A DNA stretch of 64,000 nt from Alphaproteobacteria bacterium (GCA_022822665.1 JAJEAR010000058.1:1-64000); one strand, 5' to 3'; numbered from the stretch's first letter, positions 16,839 through 26,308 are shown. Notes: generated by a model from the letters alone, not told the origin. A program made the numbers and translations.

Positions 16839-17855
16839 TCACGCCGCGGCCCGGCGCAACACGTCCATGCCAGCGGTCTGGCCGAGAAGCGCATCAACCC
16901 TCTTGCGGCCAGCCTCGTCAAGCGCCTGGTAGCGCCGGCACAAGTCCTCGAGACACTTCACCTGGTAGCCGAACACGGACTGGCTGTACGGCCGGCCAAG
17001 CAGTTCGACGGTAAACTCCGTGTGTCCGGCCCGCGCGGCGCGTGCATTGCCCTCGAGGAAGGGCAGGTAGAGGTCGCCGCAGTAGCGCACCATCTGCACC
17101 GTTGCGTCCGGCAGCTCCTCACTCGGCTTCAGCCACTCGCCCTCGATGCCGGACGCATCGTCAAGCGTGCGGACCCAGCTCTCGGTGCGCTGTGCCTCGC
17201 TGCGCATGATGGCCATCGGCGTCGGATCGGAGGCAAGGGTGGCGAGCTGGCCGAACAGGCCGAAATCCCCGAGTGCCGGGCGTGACCCGAACAGGTAGCT
17301 GAACGCACTCACATGCGTGTCCAGGACCGCTATCACGTGCCGGTAGCTTTCCTCGATGAGCGGGGCATTGTCGGGCGTGCATCCGACCAGGGGCAGCCTG
17401 GCGATCTGGCGCTCGGCAAACTCCCGGGCCGCGGCCGAACGCTCTTCACCCGTCCGGTCCGGGTGGAAATCGTCCGCGATCCAGAAGCTCGCGTAGCGGA
17501 TGTCCTTGTCAGAGGACCAGCGGTAGTGAAACAGGGGCTTGGTCAGCCACTCGTCGCCCATGTCCTCAATCAGGTGGCTGAGGAAGGCGTGCACCGGATC
17601 CGGCGGCACGATCGAGCGCCGGTTCGGATGGCGCTCCTCCAGCGCATAGGCGATCGGCGTTGAATCGATGTGCATGCTCCCGTCCTCGGGATACTGCAGG
17701 ATCGGCATCAGCAGCGGGCGGACGCCTGCGAACTCGTCGATGTTCCGGTCGGTGCGCAGCTCCCAGACGTGCGGCAACCGGCGATAGCGCAGGATCGCAC
17801 GCAGCTTGCGCGAGTAGCCCGACCCGTTTGTTCCCACGATGCGGTAATGATCCAT
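16839..17855 (-). CDS. glutathione S-transferase family protein (long form)
   Basis: A 338-residue protein with an N-terminal thioredoxin-like GST domain (YRIVGTNGSGYSRKLRAILR, then PLLMPILQYPEDGSMHIDSTPIAYALEERHP, the region that contacts glutathione). An all-helical C-terminal part follows, about 100 residues longer than classical GSTs. GSGYS takes the position of the activating Ser/Cys. It is divergent from a zeta-like GST gene 115 bases away, so the two may share a control region. A detoxification role is inferred; some long forms are lignin ether or epoxide processing enzymes. Confidence 0.78.
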   Translation of the reverse strand: MDHYRIVGTNGSGYSRKLRAILRYRRLPHVWELRTDRNIDEFAGVRPLLMPILQYPEDGSMHIDSTPIAYALEERHPNRRSIVPPDPVHAFLSHLIEDMGDEWLTKPLFHYRWSSDKDIRYASFWIADDFHPDRTGEERSAAAREFAERQIARLPLVGCTPDNAPLIEESYRHVIAVLDTHVSAFSYLFGSRPALGDFGLFGQLATLASDPTPMAIMRSEAQRTESWVRTLDDASGIEGEWLKPSEELPDATVQMVRYCGDLYLPFLEGNARAARAGHTEFTVELLGRPYSQSVFGYQVKCLEDLCRRYQALDEAGRKRVDALLGQTAGMDVLRRAAA

Positions 17856-17970
17856 GCACCGGTGCTCCCCGTCGCGGTCGCGGCACCGCCCGGCCGAACG
17901 CGGGCGCGAACCTTGTCAGCGATGTCCAAACGTCCCATGGTCGCCGCCTTCACACTGGCGGAGGCCCGGG

Positions 17971-18723
17971 ATGCGCCTGTACTACCACACCACGAGCAGC
18001 GCCTCGATGCGCGTGACCCTGTACCTGCGCCGCCGCCGGATCGCGATCACCCTGGTCGAGACCGGGTTCGAGACCGATCACCGGGGCATCCCGGTGTTCA
18101 CCATGCCGCAAGGCGATCCCGAGACCGTGAAACGCGGTACCACCGACCTGACCGCGTTCAACCCGGAAGGACGTGTCCCGGTTCTGCTGCTCGACGACGG
18201 GCGAATGATGACGCAGACAGGTCCGATCCTGGAGTACCTAGAAGAGACAGTCCCGGCCGGCAGAGGGCCGAGCCTGTTGCCGAAGGACGCGTGGGACCGC
18301 GCGCAGGCGCGCCGGATCACCTCGATCATCGCCGCCGATACCCAGCCGTACCAGAATGTGCCCTTCATCATCCAGGCCATCGGCGAATGGGGTCTCGCCA
18401 AGGCGCCACCCCTGGTCCACCCGCTGCGCTGCCACTACATCCGCCGCGAGTTCGGCGCCATCGAGACTATCCTCGAACAGACCGCGGGGAGTTACGCGGT
18501 GGGAAACGAAATCACCGTCGCCGACTGTTTCCTGGTTCCCCAGGTCCGCAACGCCCTGCTCGCCGGCATCGACCTGCCGGGCGAATTCCCGGTCCTTTCC
18601 CGGGTCTGGGAGAACGCGATCGCGGTGCCGGAATTCGCCGAGGTCATCGAGGAGGCCGGTGGCGTCGTCCAGAACTTCGTCTTCGACGAGGACAGGTTCG
18701 AGGTCTACACCGCACGCGGCTGA
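17971..18723 (+). CDS. glutathione S-transferase, maleylacetoacetate isomerase-like
   Basis: A 250-residue GST. The N-terminal domain (MRLYYHTTSSASMRVTLYL; then NPEGRVPVLLLDDGRMMTQTGPILEYLEE) carries the glutathione-binding cis-Pro and the SxxR-like start of zeta/plant-type GSTs. The C-terminal domain has YAVGNEITVADCFLVPQV, the conserved hydrophobic staple region. The start ATG 17971 has GCGGAGG at 17958-17964. The family isomerises maleylacetoacetate or conjugates glutathione to electrophiles; the TTSSAS motif favours a zeta-like member, but no tyrosine-degradation genes are adjacent. Confidence 0.8.
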   Translation: MRLYYHTTSSASMRVTLYLRRRRIAITLVETGFETDHRGIPVFTMPQGDPETVKRGTTDLTAFNPEGRVPVLLLDDGRMMTQTGPILEYLEETVPAGRGPSLLPKDAWDRAQARRITSIIAADTQPYQNVPFIIQAIGEWGLAKAPPLVHPLRCHYIRREFGAIETILEQTAGSYAVGNEITVADCFLVPQVRNALLAGIDLPGEFPVLSRVWENAIAVPEFAEVIEEAGGVVQNFVFDEDRFEVYTARG

Positions 18724-19562
18724 TACCCACATCCTTCTCGCAGCACGCACAGCGACGACCGCAGGGTCCCGACACCAGGCCGGTCACCGCGCGCTCTTAC
18801 GGCGCACACTCATTCGGAATGCGAGGGCAGTTCGAACATCCGCCTGTGCGCTGTTGCCCGGGGTCCGGCAGGCCGGAGATCGAGGGATTGCTTGCAAACC
18901 GCATGGATGCCCTGACGCGTTTCCTGCAACGAACGCCCAATCGCCCCGTGGTGCAGTCGAGTCAAATCCGGCGCTTTGCCTGCCCCTGGGACGACACCCA
19001 ACAGTCTCAGGGTCGTATCACGGCATGAATACCGGGGCCCGAAACTCGCGTGCGGATGTCCCCGGACGGGCTACCGTCGTACCGGCACTGCCGTAGACAG
19101 GCTGTGCGCCCCTCGTTGATGAGCCGAACGTGGAAATCGACGGATCCGGCACGGCGCGCGATCGGGCCAGTACAACGGACACCGGGAACCGTTTCGGTCG
19201 TATTCAAGGGCAATGGCCGTGATGACTGTAGGCAGCATGACTATTGGTCCGCATGCCGCAAACACACGGGGAGGGCGCATCGTCTCCGCCATAACCACTA
19301 CCACTTTCGTGCACAACGCGACCTGGGGCCGCATGGGCGCCAGGCCATCTACCTGCTCCGGCGAATCGCAATTCCTGACGTCCCCACGCGGTGTTCGAGT
19401 ATCGGCTCAATGCGCCTGCTGGCGTCCGATGATCCCGGACGCGCCGTTGTGCGCAAAGTCGGAATTGGTGTCGGCTCATTGAGATTCGGCCCATCCAACC
19501 ACATATCCCTGCTGGACACAGACCCACCGCATCCCACTCTGCAGCCTTGGAGCCAAGCGGAC
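18724..19562. other. 840-base stretch without a supported gene
   Basis: Base composition appears less G+C-rich than the neighbours. Several open frames of 60-100 codons exist on both strands (for example + 19213-19482), but none shows a domain, a signal peptide or the strong third-position G+C of neighbouring genes. I did not recognise a transposase relic, tRNA or structured RNA. It may be decayed sequence or carry an unrecognised small RNA. A small predicted gene begins at its right end. Confidence 0.45.
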
Positions 19563-19796
19563 ATGACCGAGGATCAATCTTGTCGGCTGGCTTTGGTCGA
19601 CCAAACGAAGGCCGGATTTCTGAAACTGGCGGAAGACAATGACGAAGTAGCCGCCGCCTACGAAGAACAAGCGCGCCTCTATGAGGAAGCTGGGATCACA
19701 GGGATACATCCCTCTGCAGGCACGCTCCGAGCGCGCGCGAAGTCAGCGCGAGAAGCGGCGGAGCAAAACCGAGCGTCAGCGGCCACGCTGGCGTAA
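19563..19796 (+). CDS. small hypothetical protein, 77 residues
   Basis: Starts at ATG 19563 and ends with TAA at 19794-19796. The product is acidic and Ala/Glu-rich, predicted mostly helical (FLKLAEDNDEVAAAYEEQARLYEEAG, then ARAKSAREAAEQN), with no signal peptide or membrane segment. The longer open frame from 19050 has a noise-like N-terminal translation. A weak GGAG lies about 12 bases upstream. It resembles short helical proteins of unknown function; it may be an accessory or decayed gene, given the weakly coding flank. Confidence 0.4.
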   Translation: MTEDQSCRLALVDQTKAGFLKLAEDNDEVAAAYEEQARLYEEAGITGIHPSAGTLRARAKSAREAAEQNRASAATLA

Positions 19797-20039
19797 GGAC
19801 CCTGGGTTGATGCAGACCATGGCCGCAAAGATCTAACCCTCAAGGCGGCGGTCCATGGCTTGCGCGCGCCACCGGCCTTTCCGGGGAATGTCCTCGCCAG
19901 GACCGGCACGTCAATGTTCCGTGACGCTCACGGCCTCTTGCCCGGGCCGGAGCACGCTGCCCCGCTGCAACGCCCCGGACGGCCACGCTCACACGTTCGG
20001 TCGGGTCGTGGACATCGGGGCCGGCCGGTGTTTCGCTGA

Positions 20040-21179
20040 TCAGCGGCCTCGCAGCGGCGCGAAAAAGGCGCGGATATCCTCGACGAGGAGGTCGGGCTGT
20101 TCGAAAGCCGCAAAGTGACCGCCGCGCGGCATGTCCGTCCAGTGGACGATGTTGTAGACCGGCTCGCACCACGACCGGGGTGCCCGCAGGATCTCCTTCG
20201 GGAAGGCCGCGACACCGGTCGGCACCTCCACCCGGTCGCGGCCCATCCTGCCGAAGCTCTCCCAGTACAGACGCGCCGAAGACGCGGCCGAACCGGTCAG
20301 CCAGTACATCATCACGTTGTCCAGCATCTCGTCGCGGCCAAGCGCGTTCTCGGGATGCCCGTCGCAGTCGGTCCAGGACCAGAACTTCTCGATGATCCAC
20401 GCAAGCTGCCCGACGGGTGAATCAACCAGTCCGTAGCCCAGTGTCTGCGGCCGGGTGCGCTGCTGCTTCGCGTAGCCCGAGTCCCGGTCAAGGTAGTGCC
20501 CGAGTGAGGCAAGTGCGGCCTCATCCTGCGCTGTCGGATTGTCCCGCGCGGCCGCTGTCGGTCGCGCGATCGGCATGTTGAGGTGAATCCCGACGCACCC
20601 GTCACCCGCGATACGGCCGAGACACGTGGTCACCGCCGCGCCCCAGTCGCCGCCCTGGGCCCCGTAGCGGTCATAGCCGAGGCGCCGCATCAGGTCCCGC
20701 CACGCCTCGGCAATCTTCTCCACGCCCCATCCGGTCCCGGTCGGCTTGCCCGAGAACCCGTACCCGGGCAGCGACGGACAGATGACGTGGAACGCGTCGC
20801 GCGCGTTGCCCCCGTGCGCGACCGGATCCGTCAGCGGCCCGATGATCTTGTGGAACTCGACGACCGAACCCGGCCAGCCGTGGGTCACAAGCAGCGCCAG
20901 CGCATCCGGATGGGGAGAACGCTGGTGGATGAAGTGGATGTCCAGCCCGTCGATCCCGGTCAGGAACTGGTCGAACCGGTTGAGCGCCCTCTCGCGCTCG
21001 CGCCAGTCGTAGTCGTCGGCCCAGTAGGCCGCGAGTTCCCGCACGTATGCGAGCGGCGCTCCCTGCGACCAGTCATCGACGGTCTCGCGGTCGGGCCAGC
21101 GGGTCGCGTGGATCCGCCGCCTCAGGTCGGCCAGGTCCTCGTCCGGGATCTCGATCCTGAACCGCCGCATCGCGCTCAC
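20040..21179 (-). CDS. epoxide hydrolase family protein (alpha/beta hydrolase with EHN domain)
   Basis: A 379-residue soluble hydrolase related to microsomal-type epoxide hydrolases. The N-terminal EHN domain is visible (MRRFRIEIPDEDLADLRRRIHATRWPD), then HGWPGS (oxyanion region, residues 100-105) and the nucleophile Asp178 in GGDWG, with the catalytic His in GGHFAAFEQPD near the end. It opens epoxides to diols via an ester intermediate. The start is taken as GTG 21179, five bases after GGGAGG; ATG 21170 is an alternative. The aldo/keto reductase gene ends 19 bases upstream on the same strand, so an epoxide/carbonyl detoxification pair is plausible. Confidence 0.87.
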   Translation of the reverse strand: MSAMRRFRIEIPDEDLADLRRRIHATRWPDRETVDDWSQGAPLAYVRELAAYWADDYDWRERERALNRFDQFLTGIDGLDIHFIHQRSPHPDALALLVTHGWPGSVVEFHKIIGPLTDPVAHGGNARDAFHVICPSLPGYGFSGKPTGTGWGVEKIAEAWRDLMRRLGYDRYGAQGGDWGAAVTTCLGRIAGDGCVGIHLNMPIARPTAAARDNPTAQDEAALASLGHYLDRDSGYAKQQRTRPQTLGYGLVDSPVGQLAWIIEKFWSWTDCDGHPENALGRDEMLDNVMMYWLTGSAASSARLYWESFGRMGRDRVEVPTGVAAFPKEILRAPRSWCEPVYNIVHWTDMPRGGHFAAFEQPDLLVEDIRAFFAPLRGR

Positions 21180-21198
21180 GGCCGCCTCCCGCAGGCGG

Positions 21199-22026
21199 TC
21201 ACAGGATATCCAACGGCTTCGGACCACGCGGCGGTGGGAACGCGGTGTCCAGCTCGGCGAGATCGGCCTCGGTAAGCGTTATCGTTGTGGCGGCCCGGTT
21301 TTCCTCGACGTGGCGCACGGAACTTGCCTTGGGAATGACAATGGTCCGGCCGTCGCGCATGCACCAGGCAAGCGCGACCTGCATCGGAGTTGCCCCGTGC
21401 CGAGCGGCAATGCGGCCCAGTACCCCTCCCGGGTCCAGCCGGCCCTGCTCGAGCGGCGAGTAGGCCATGACCGGCATCGAGCGGCACGCGCACCAGGCCA
21501 GCAGGTCCCATTCGACACCGCGACGGGCAGGGTTGTAGAGGATCTGGTTGGTCTGGCAGTCGCCGGAGACGGCGGCGAGTCGATCCATCCCGGCGGTGTC
21601 GAAATTGCTCACTCCCCAGAACCTGATCTTGCCGTCGCGCCGGAGGCGCTCGAAACCCGTGACCGTTTCTTCAAGCGGATGCTGGCCCGGCCAGTGCAGC
21701 AGATAGAGATCGATCACGTCGGTGCCGAGACGGCGCAGGCTGTTCTCGCATGCCTCGACCGTTCCTGCGGCACTGGCGTTGTAGGGAAGCACCTTGCTGA
21801 CCAGGAACACCGCGTCCCGACGCCCGGTGATCGCATTCGCGACCACTCGCTCCGCTCCGCCGTCGCCATACATCTCGGCGGTGTCGACGAGCGTCATCCC
21901 GAGATCGAGACCACGGGCAAGCGCCCGGACCTCCCGGTCCCGCTCGCCGGCACGTTCGCCCATCCTCCAGGTTCCGAGGCCGAGCGCCGGAACGGCCTCC
22001 CCGGCCGGGAATGCGACAGTCTGCAT
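21199..22026 (-). CDS. aldo/keto reductase
   Basis: A 275-residue NADPH-dependent carbonyl reductase. Catalytic tetrad elements are visible: Asp in VDTAEMYG with the Tyr two residues on, Lys in VSKVLP, and His in LHWPGQHP. The NADPH-binding IPKASSVRHVEEN stretch is near the C-terminus. The start at ATG 22026 (MQTVAFPAG) is preferred over the upstream in-frame start because upstream sequence overlaps holC. It is most like the small group of 2,5-diketogluconate/methylglyoxal reductase relatives. Substrate unknown. Confidence 0.87.
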   Translation of the reverse strand: MQTVAFPAGEAVPALGLGTWRMGERAGERDREVRALARGLDLGMTLVDTAEMYGDGGAERVVANAITGRRDAVFLVSKVLPYNASAAGTVEACENSLRRLGTDVIDLYLLHWPGQHPLEETVTGFERLRRDGKIRFWGVSNFDTAGMDRLAAVSGDCQTNQILYNPARRGVEWDLLAWCACRSMPVMAYSPLEQGRLDPGGVLGRIAARHGATPMQVALAWCMRDGRTIVIPKASSVRHVEENRAATTITLTEADLAELDTAFPPPRGPKPLDIL

Positions 22027-22030
22027 GAGC

Positions 22031-22477
22031 CTACCCCGCCTTGCGCCAGCGCCGTCCGTCCTGCCTCCAGTAGGCAAGCTCGTGCTCGCTGTCCTTCAGG
22101 CTGCGCCACAGGGCCCGGGCCTGGCGCAGCTCGGTGTCGTCGTTGCCGTCAAACAGGGCGAACACCCTCTCGTAGCCCTCGAAGGGCCCGGGCGAGACGC
22201 CTCCGGTAAGGAACAGGCAGGTGGCACCGTTCGGATTGTTTGCGTCGGTGCCGAGCAGGATCGGTTGCAGGTCGGGACTGCCCTCCAGGGCCGTGCCGTG
22301 CGGCAGCCAGGACGCCGACTCATAGGTCCAGAGCATCCGGTCGAGCGCCCGGACCCGGGCCTCGTCGGGCGCAATCACGACTGCGCGCATGCCTTCCCCG
22401 AGCACGCGTTCGAGCAGTTTCGGCAGGACCGACCCGATCTGGTTTCCATGCAGGTGATAGAACCCGACCCGGCTCAT
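22031..22477 (-). CDS. holC: DNA polymerase III chi subunit
   Basis: A 148-residue protein matching HolC of Alphaproteobacteria: SRVGFYHLHGNQIGSVLPKLLERVL at the start, then IAPDEARVRALDRMLWTYESASWLPHG, and FEGYERVFALFDGND. HolC links the clamp loader to single-strand-binding protein during replication. It lies seven bases after pepA on the same strand; pepA-holC adjacency is a conserved alphaproteobacterial and gammaproteobacterial order. The start ATG 22477 avoids overlap with pepA. Confidence 0.9.
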   Translation of the reverse strand: MSRVGFYHLHGNQIGSVLPKLLERVLGEGMRAVVIAPDEARVRALDRMLWTYESASWLPHGTALEGSPDLQPILLGTDANNPNGATCLFLTGGVSPGPFEGYERVFALFDGNDDTELRQARALWRSLKDSEHELAYWRQDGRRWRKAG

Positions 22478-22484
22478 TGCCGGA

Positions 22485-23972
22485 TCACGCGCCCGGCGTT
22501 TCGTAGCAGCTGCGCACCATGTGATCGAGCAGGCGCACACCCCACCCGGTCCCGCCCTTCGGCACCGTCGGCGCGTCCTTCGACGCCCACGCCATGCCCG
22601 CGATGTCCATGTGGCTCCACGGACACCCGTCGACGAACCTCTCGAGGAAACAGGCCGCCGTGATGCTCCCGGCGTTGCGTGGACCCGCGTTCTTCACGTC
22701 GGCGATGTCGGAGTCCATCATCCGGTTGTATCCGTCGCCAAGCGGCATGCGCCACACCCCTTCGCCGACCGCCCGACCAGCATCGGCGATGCGGGTCGCG
22801 AGTTCGTCGTCGTTTGCGAAGTAGCCGCAGTTCTCTTCGCCCAGCGCCACCAGCATCGCACCGGTCAGCGTGGCAAGGTCGACCATGAACTTCGGCTTGT
22901 AGCGATCCTTGACGTACCAGAGCACGTCGGCAAGGACCAGCCGGCCCTCGGCATCGGTGTTGATGATCTCGATGGTCTGGCCGCTCATGGAGGTGACGAC
23001 GTCACCTGGACGCTGCGCATTGCCGTCGGGCATGTTCTCGACTAGGCCAACGGCACCGATGGCGTTGACCCGGGCCTTGCGGGCCGCCAGCGCCCGCATC
23101 ACACCGGCCACGGTCGCCGATCCGCCCATGTCCCATTTCATGGCCTCCATTCCGGCGGCCGGTTTCAGCGAGATCCCGCCGGTATCGAAACAGACGCCCT
23201 TGCCGACGAACGCGACCGGCGGGTCACCGTCGTCACCGTTCCTCCATTCCATGAGAACGATACGGCTCTCCTTCGCCGAGCCCTGCCCGACCCCGAGCAG
23301 GGCTCCCATCCCGAGCTCGGTCATGGCCTGTTCGTCAAGGACGCTGACCTCGACCCCGTAGTTCGAGAGGTCCTGCAGCCGCTCGGCGTAGCTTGCCGGG
23401 TAAAGCACGTTCGGCGGCTCGGAGACCAGGTCGCGCGCCAGGAACACGCCTCCCGCCACCGCCTCGAGTTCGCCGAAGAGTTCCCGCGCCGCATCCGCAC
23501 CCTCGAGTTCGAGCGTGACCCGCTGCAGGCTTGGCCGGTCCTCTTCCTTCTGGGTGGTCCGATACTTGTCGAACCGGTAGGAGCGCAGCATCGCGCCATA
23601 GCCGATTTGAGCCGCACGACCGGCGGCGTCCAGACCGGCTTCGTCGCGCTCTTCGAGGACAACGGTCAGCCCGACCTCCCCTGAATCGGCAAGCGCCGCC
23701 ACGAGCGTGCCGCCGGCCTTCTGGCACCAGAGATCATCGGTGTCCTCGCCGCCGCCAAGGCCGTAGAGCACCACGCGGCCCCGCGGCGTAAACACGGTCA
23801 GCATCTGGTGCGCCTTGCCGGCGAAGCGGCTCGCTTCCATCGCCCGTGAAAGCAGGCCGTCCACTGATGCATCGAACTCTGCCGTCCGGGCCGGCATCCT
23901 GCGCTCCTCGTACACCCCGAGTGCCAGGGCTCCGTCCCAGGACTCGCCCGGTGTTGCGAACTGTACCTGCAT
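22485..23972 (-). CDS. pepA: leucyl aminopeptidase
   Basis: A 495-residue cytosolic M17 aminopeptidase that removes N-terminal residues and, in enterobacteria, also acts as a DNA-binding site-specific recombination factor. The M17 signature NTDAEGRL is at residues 338-345; the metal-binding Lys258 and Asp263 are in VGKGVCFDTGG, and other ligands follow in MKWDMGGSA. Length is typical. A candidate sigma-70 promoter (24003-24031) is divergent from lptF. Confidence 0.95.
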   Translation of the reverse strand: MQVQFATPGESWDGALALGVYEERRMPARTAEFDASVDGLLSRAMEASRFAGKAHQMLTVFTPRGRVVLYGLGGGEDTDDLWCQKAGGTLVAALADSGEVGLTVVLEERDEAGLDAAGRAAQIGYGAMLRSYRFDKYRTTQKEEDRPSLQRVTLELEGADAARELFGELEAVAGGVFLARDLVSEPPNVLYPASYAERLQDLSNYGVEVSVLDEQAMTELGMGALLGVGQGSAKESRIVLMEWRNGDDGDPPVAFVGKGVCFDTGGISLKPAAGMEAMKWDMGGSATVAGVMRALAARKARVNAIGAVGLVENMPDGNAQRPGDVVTSMSGQTIEIINTDAEGRLVLADVLWYVKDRYKPKFMVDLATLTGAMLVALGEENCGYFANDDELATRIADAGRAVGEGVWRMPLGDGYNRMMDSDIADVKNAGPRNAGSITAACFLERFVDGCPWSHMDIAGMAWASKDAPTVPKGGTGWGVRLLDHMVRSCYETPGA

Positions 23973-24002
23973 GATCCATTCCCGTCTGGCTGCGACATCC
24001 CT

Positions 24003-24031
24003 GCACTACCGGCCGTTCGGGGCACTGTCAA
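24003..24031 (-). promoter_or_regulatory. candidate sigma-70 promoter for pepA
   Basis: On the minus strand TTGACA (24026-24031) is followed after 17 bases by TAGTGC (24003-24008). The start point would be near 23996, about 24 bases ahead of the pepA ATG. The -35 is perfect and the -10 is weak. No comparable promoter for lptF was obvious in the same gap. Confidence 0.45.
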
Positions 24032-24110
24032 CGAACCACCACAAGTCGTATCGTCCCGTGCGTCGCCTGCGGTAGGATGAGCATTCGACTTACGCCGGCT
24101 TGCGGGAACA

Positions 24111-25217
24111 ATGCGGCTCGACCTGTACATTGCGCGTCAGGCGCTCGCGGCCTCGCTGATCGTGATCGGGTCGCTGACCGGAATCATCTGGCTCAGCCAG
24201 TCACTGCGGTTCGTCGAGCTGATCATCAACCGCGGCGTTCCGCTCGAGACCCTGGTCTACCTGACCATGCTGCTGCTTCCGTCATGGCTGTCGCTGGTCC
24301 TGCCGATCGCGGTCTTCGTGAGCGTGCTGTTCGTCTACAACCGGATGACGGGCGATCGCGAGATCGTCGTGCTCGAGGCCTCCGGATTCAGCCCGATCCG
24401 GCTGGCCCGGCCGGCCCTGATGGTCGCCGCCGTCGCCACGGTCATGTGCTACGCATTGTCACTGTGGGTCATCCCGGTGTCCTACCGGGCATTCAAGGAC
24501 CTGCAGTACCAGATCCGGCACGACTATGCCGGGCTGATCCTGCGCGAAGGCGTCTTCAACAGCATTACCGACAACGTGATGCTGTTCGTCCGCACCCACC
24601 GGGCCGGCAACGAGATCGAGGGCATCATCATTCACGATCAACGTGACAGGGACGAGTCCGTCACCTACTTCGCACGAACCGGGCGCCTCGCCATCACCCC
24701 GGACGGACCGACCCTCGGACTGACCTCCGGAACCCGTCAGGCCCGCGACATCGAGTCACGCAAGGTCGAGTTCCTGTCCTTCGACAGCTACGATGTCGAC
24801 TTCCGTTCGGTTCGCGAAGACACCGGCAGGGCCGCGCGCGACCGCAACGAACTGTTCATCTCCGATCTGCTCAACCCCAGGGTCGAGTTCGCACTCGAAC
24901 GGGACTTCGGCTCGCTGGTGGCCGAAGGACACCATCGCCTCACCGCACCGCTGCTCGCACTGGTCCTTCCACTGGCCGGCCTGGCGGTCCTGCTGAGGGG
25001 CGAACTGTCGCGGCGCGGCAGCGCGATGCGGATCATCGTCGCGGTGGCCATTGCCGTCGGGCTCGAGGTGCTCGTCATTGCGGGCAAGCTGCTGGCGGCA
25101 AGGCACGCGTGGCTGATCCCCGGGCTCTACATCGCGGTACTGCTCCCGGGCCTTGTTGCCCTCATGGCCCTGATCGGACACCGGTTGCGTCGCCGGCCGG
25201 TACCGGCGGCGCCATGA
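24111..25217 (+). CDS. lptF: LPS export ABC transporter permease LptF
   Basis: A 368-residue inner-membrane permease of the LptB2FG complex, which extracts lipopolysaccharide from the inner membrane. Features: N-terminal LDLYIARQALAASLIVIGSLTGIIWL, the DREIVVLEASGFSPIRLARPAL coupling helix region, a periplasmic beta-jellyroll domain (about residues 120-270) and the C-terminal helices after LTAPLLALVLPLAGLAVL. The ATGA overlap with lptG (25214-25217) indicates translational coupling. GGGA precedes the start. Confidence 0.95.
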   Translation: MRLDLYIARQALAASLIVIGSLTGIIWLSQSLRFVELIINRGVPLETLVYLTMLLLPSWLSLVLPIAVFVSVLFVYNRMTGDREIVVLEASGFSPIRLARPALMVAAVATVMCYALSLWVIPVSYRAFKDLQYQIRHDYAGLILREGVFNSITDNVMLFVRTHRAGNEIEGIIIHDQRDRDESVTYFARTGRLAITPDGPTLGLTSGTRQARDIESRKVEFLSFDSYDVDFRSVREDTGRAARDRNELFISDLLNPRVEFALERDFGSLVAEGHHRLTAPLLALVLPLAGLAVLLRGELSRRGSAMRIIVAVAIAVGLEVLVIAGKLLAARHAWLIPGLYIAVLLPGLVALMALIGHRLRRRPVPAAP

Positions 25218-26305
25218 GACACGCCGGCACGCTCTCCGTTTACATCGGCCGCGAGTTCCTCCTCGGCTGTCTCGGCATGCTGTTCGGCCTCGGCGTGATC
25301 ATCGTCATGACCGACACCATCGAACTGCTGCGCCGCAGCGCCGGCAAGCAGGTCGCACAGCTCGATACCGTCCTCGGCATGGCCCTGATGAAGTCCACGG
25401 GCACGATGATGTCGGTCATTCCCTTCGCGGTCCTCTTCGGCGGCATGATCGTGTTCATGCGCATGAGCCGCAGCCAGGAACTGATCGTCGTCCGTGCCGC
25501 GGGCATCTCGGTCTGGCAGTTCCTCGCCCCGGCGCTGGTCATCGCGGCCATTCTCGGAACCGTGCTCGTCGGGGCCGTCAACCCGGTGGTCTCCATCCTC
25601 ATCGAGCGCTACGAGGAAATGGAAGACCGGATCATGGGCAACAGGAACAGCGCCCTGTCCCTGTCGGCCCAGGGACTGTGGATCCGGGAAACCGGGCCCG
25701 ACGGCCATTCGGTCGTGCACGGACGCGCAAGCCCCGACGACCTGCAGTTCGCCGGGGTCACCGTGTTCATGTTCGACGGCGACGGCACCTTCATCCAGCG
25801 CGTCGACGCGGCAAGCGGAAGGCTCGACCGTGGTTTCTGGGAGCTGGCCGATGCGGTCGTGACGCGCAACGACGCGACCCAGCACGCCCAGGACATCTAC
25901 CGGGTCGCAACCGAACTGACGCGGGACCGTATCCGCGACAGTTTCGGGTCGCCGCAGGCGGTCTCGTTCTGGAACCTGCCGGAATTCACTAGGCTGCTGG
26001 AACAGGCCGGCTTCTCGTCGGTTCGCCACCGGCTTCACTGGCACGTCCTGTTGGCCACCCCGTTGCTCCTTTGCGCAATGGTCCTGATCGCGGCCGCCGT
26101 TTCGCTTCGCCGCACCCGGCACGGCAGCATTACCGCCCGCGTGTGCGCCGGTCTGCTGTGCGCCTTTCTTTTGTTCTTTGCATCTGATGTTATATTTGCC
26201 CTCGGGCTTTCCTCGCGCATCCCGGTTGTCCTGGCAGCATGGGCCCCGGCGACTGTCACGACACTGCTCGGCGCGTGGAGTCTCCTGCACCTGGAGGACG
26301 GGTAG
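25214..26305 (+). CDS. lptG: LPS export ABC transporter permease LptG
   Basis: A 363-residue partner permease of LptF. GTLSVYIGREFLLGCLGMLFGLGVIIVM begins the first helix, RSQELIVVRAAGISVWQFLAPAL is the cytosolic coupling region, and a periplasmic domain follows to about residue 260. The start is ATG 25214, overlapping the lptF stop, not the earlier in-frame start at 25109. lptD starts three bases after its stop. The ATPase LptB, LptC and LptA are not in this window. Confidence 0.93.
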   Translation: MRHAGTLSVYIGREFLLGCLGMLFGLGVIIVMTDTIELLRRSAGKQVAQLDTVLGMALMKSTGTMMSVIPFAVLFGGMIVFMRMSRSQELIVVRAAGISVWQFLAPALVIAAILGTVLVGAVNPVVSILIERYEEMEDRIMGNRNSALSLSAQGLWIRETGPDGHSVVHGRASPDDLQFAGVTVFMFDGDGTFIQRVDAASGRLDRGFWELADAVVTRNDATQHAQDIYRVATELTRDRIRDSFGSPQAVSFWNLPEFTRLLEQAGFSSVRHRLHWHVLLATPLLLCAMVLIAAAVSLRRTRHGSITARVCAGLLCAFLLFFASDVIFALGLSSRIPVVLAAWAPATVTTLLGAWSLLHLEDG

Positions 26306-26308
26306 GCA

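Noticed and set aside
15702..17285. 527-codon plus-strand frame
   Set aside because: Shadow of the 2-hydroxyacid dehydrogenase and GST genes on the minus strand; no domain.
19213..19482. 89-codon ORF in the weakly coding stretch
   Set aside because: No domain, no ribosome binding site and poor codon pattern; not enough evidence to call a gene.
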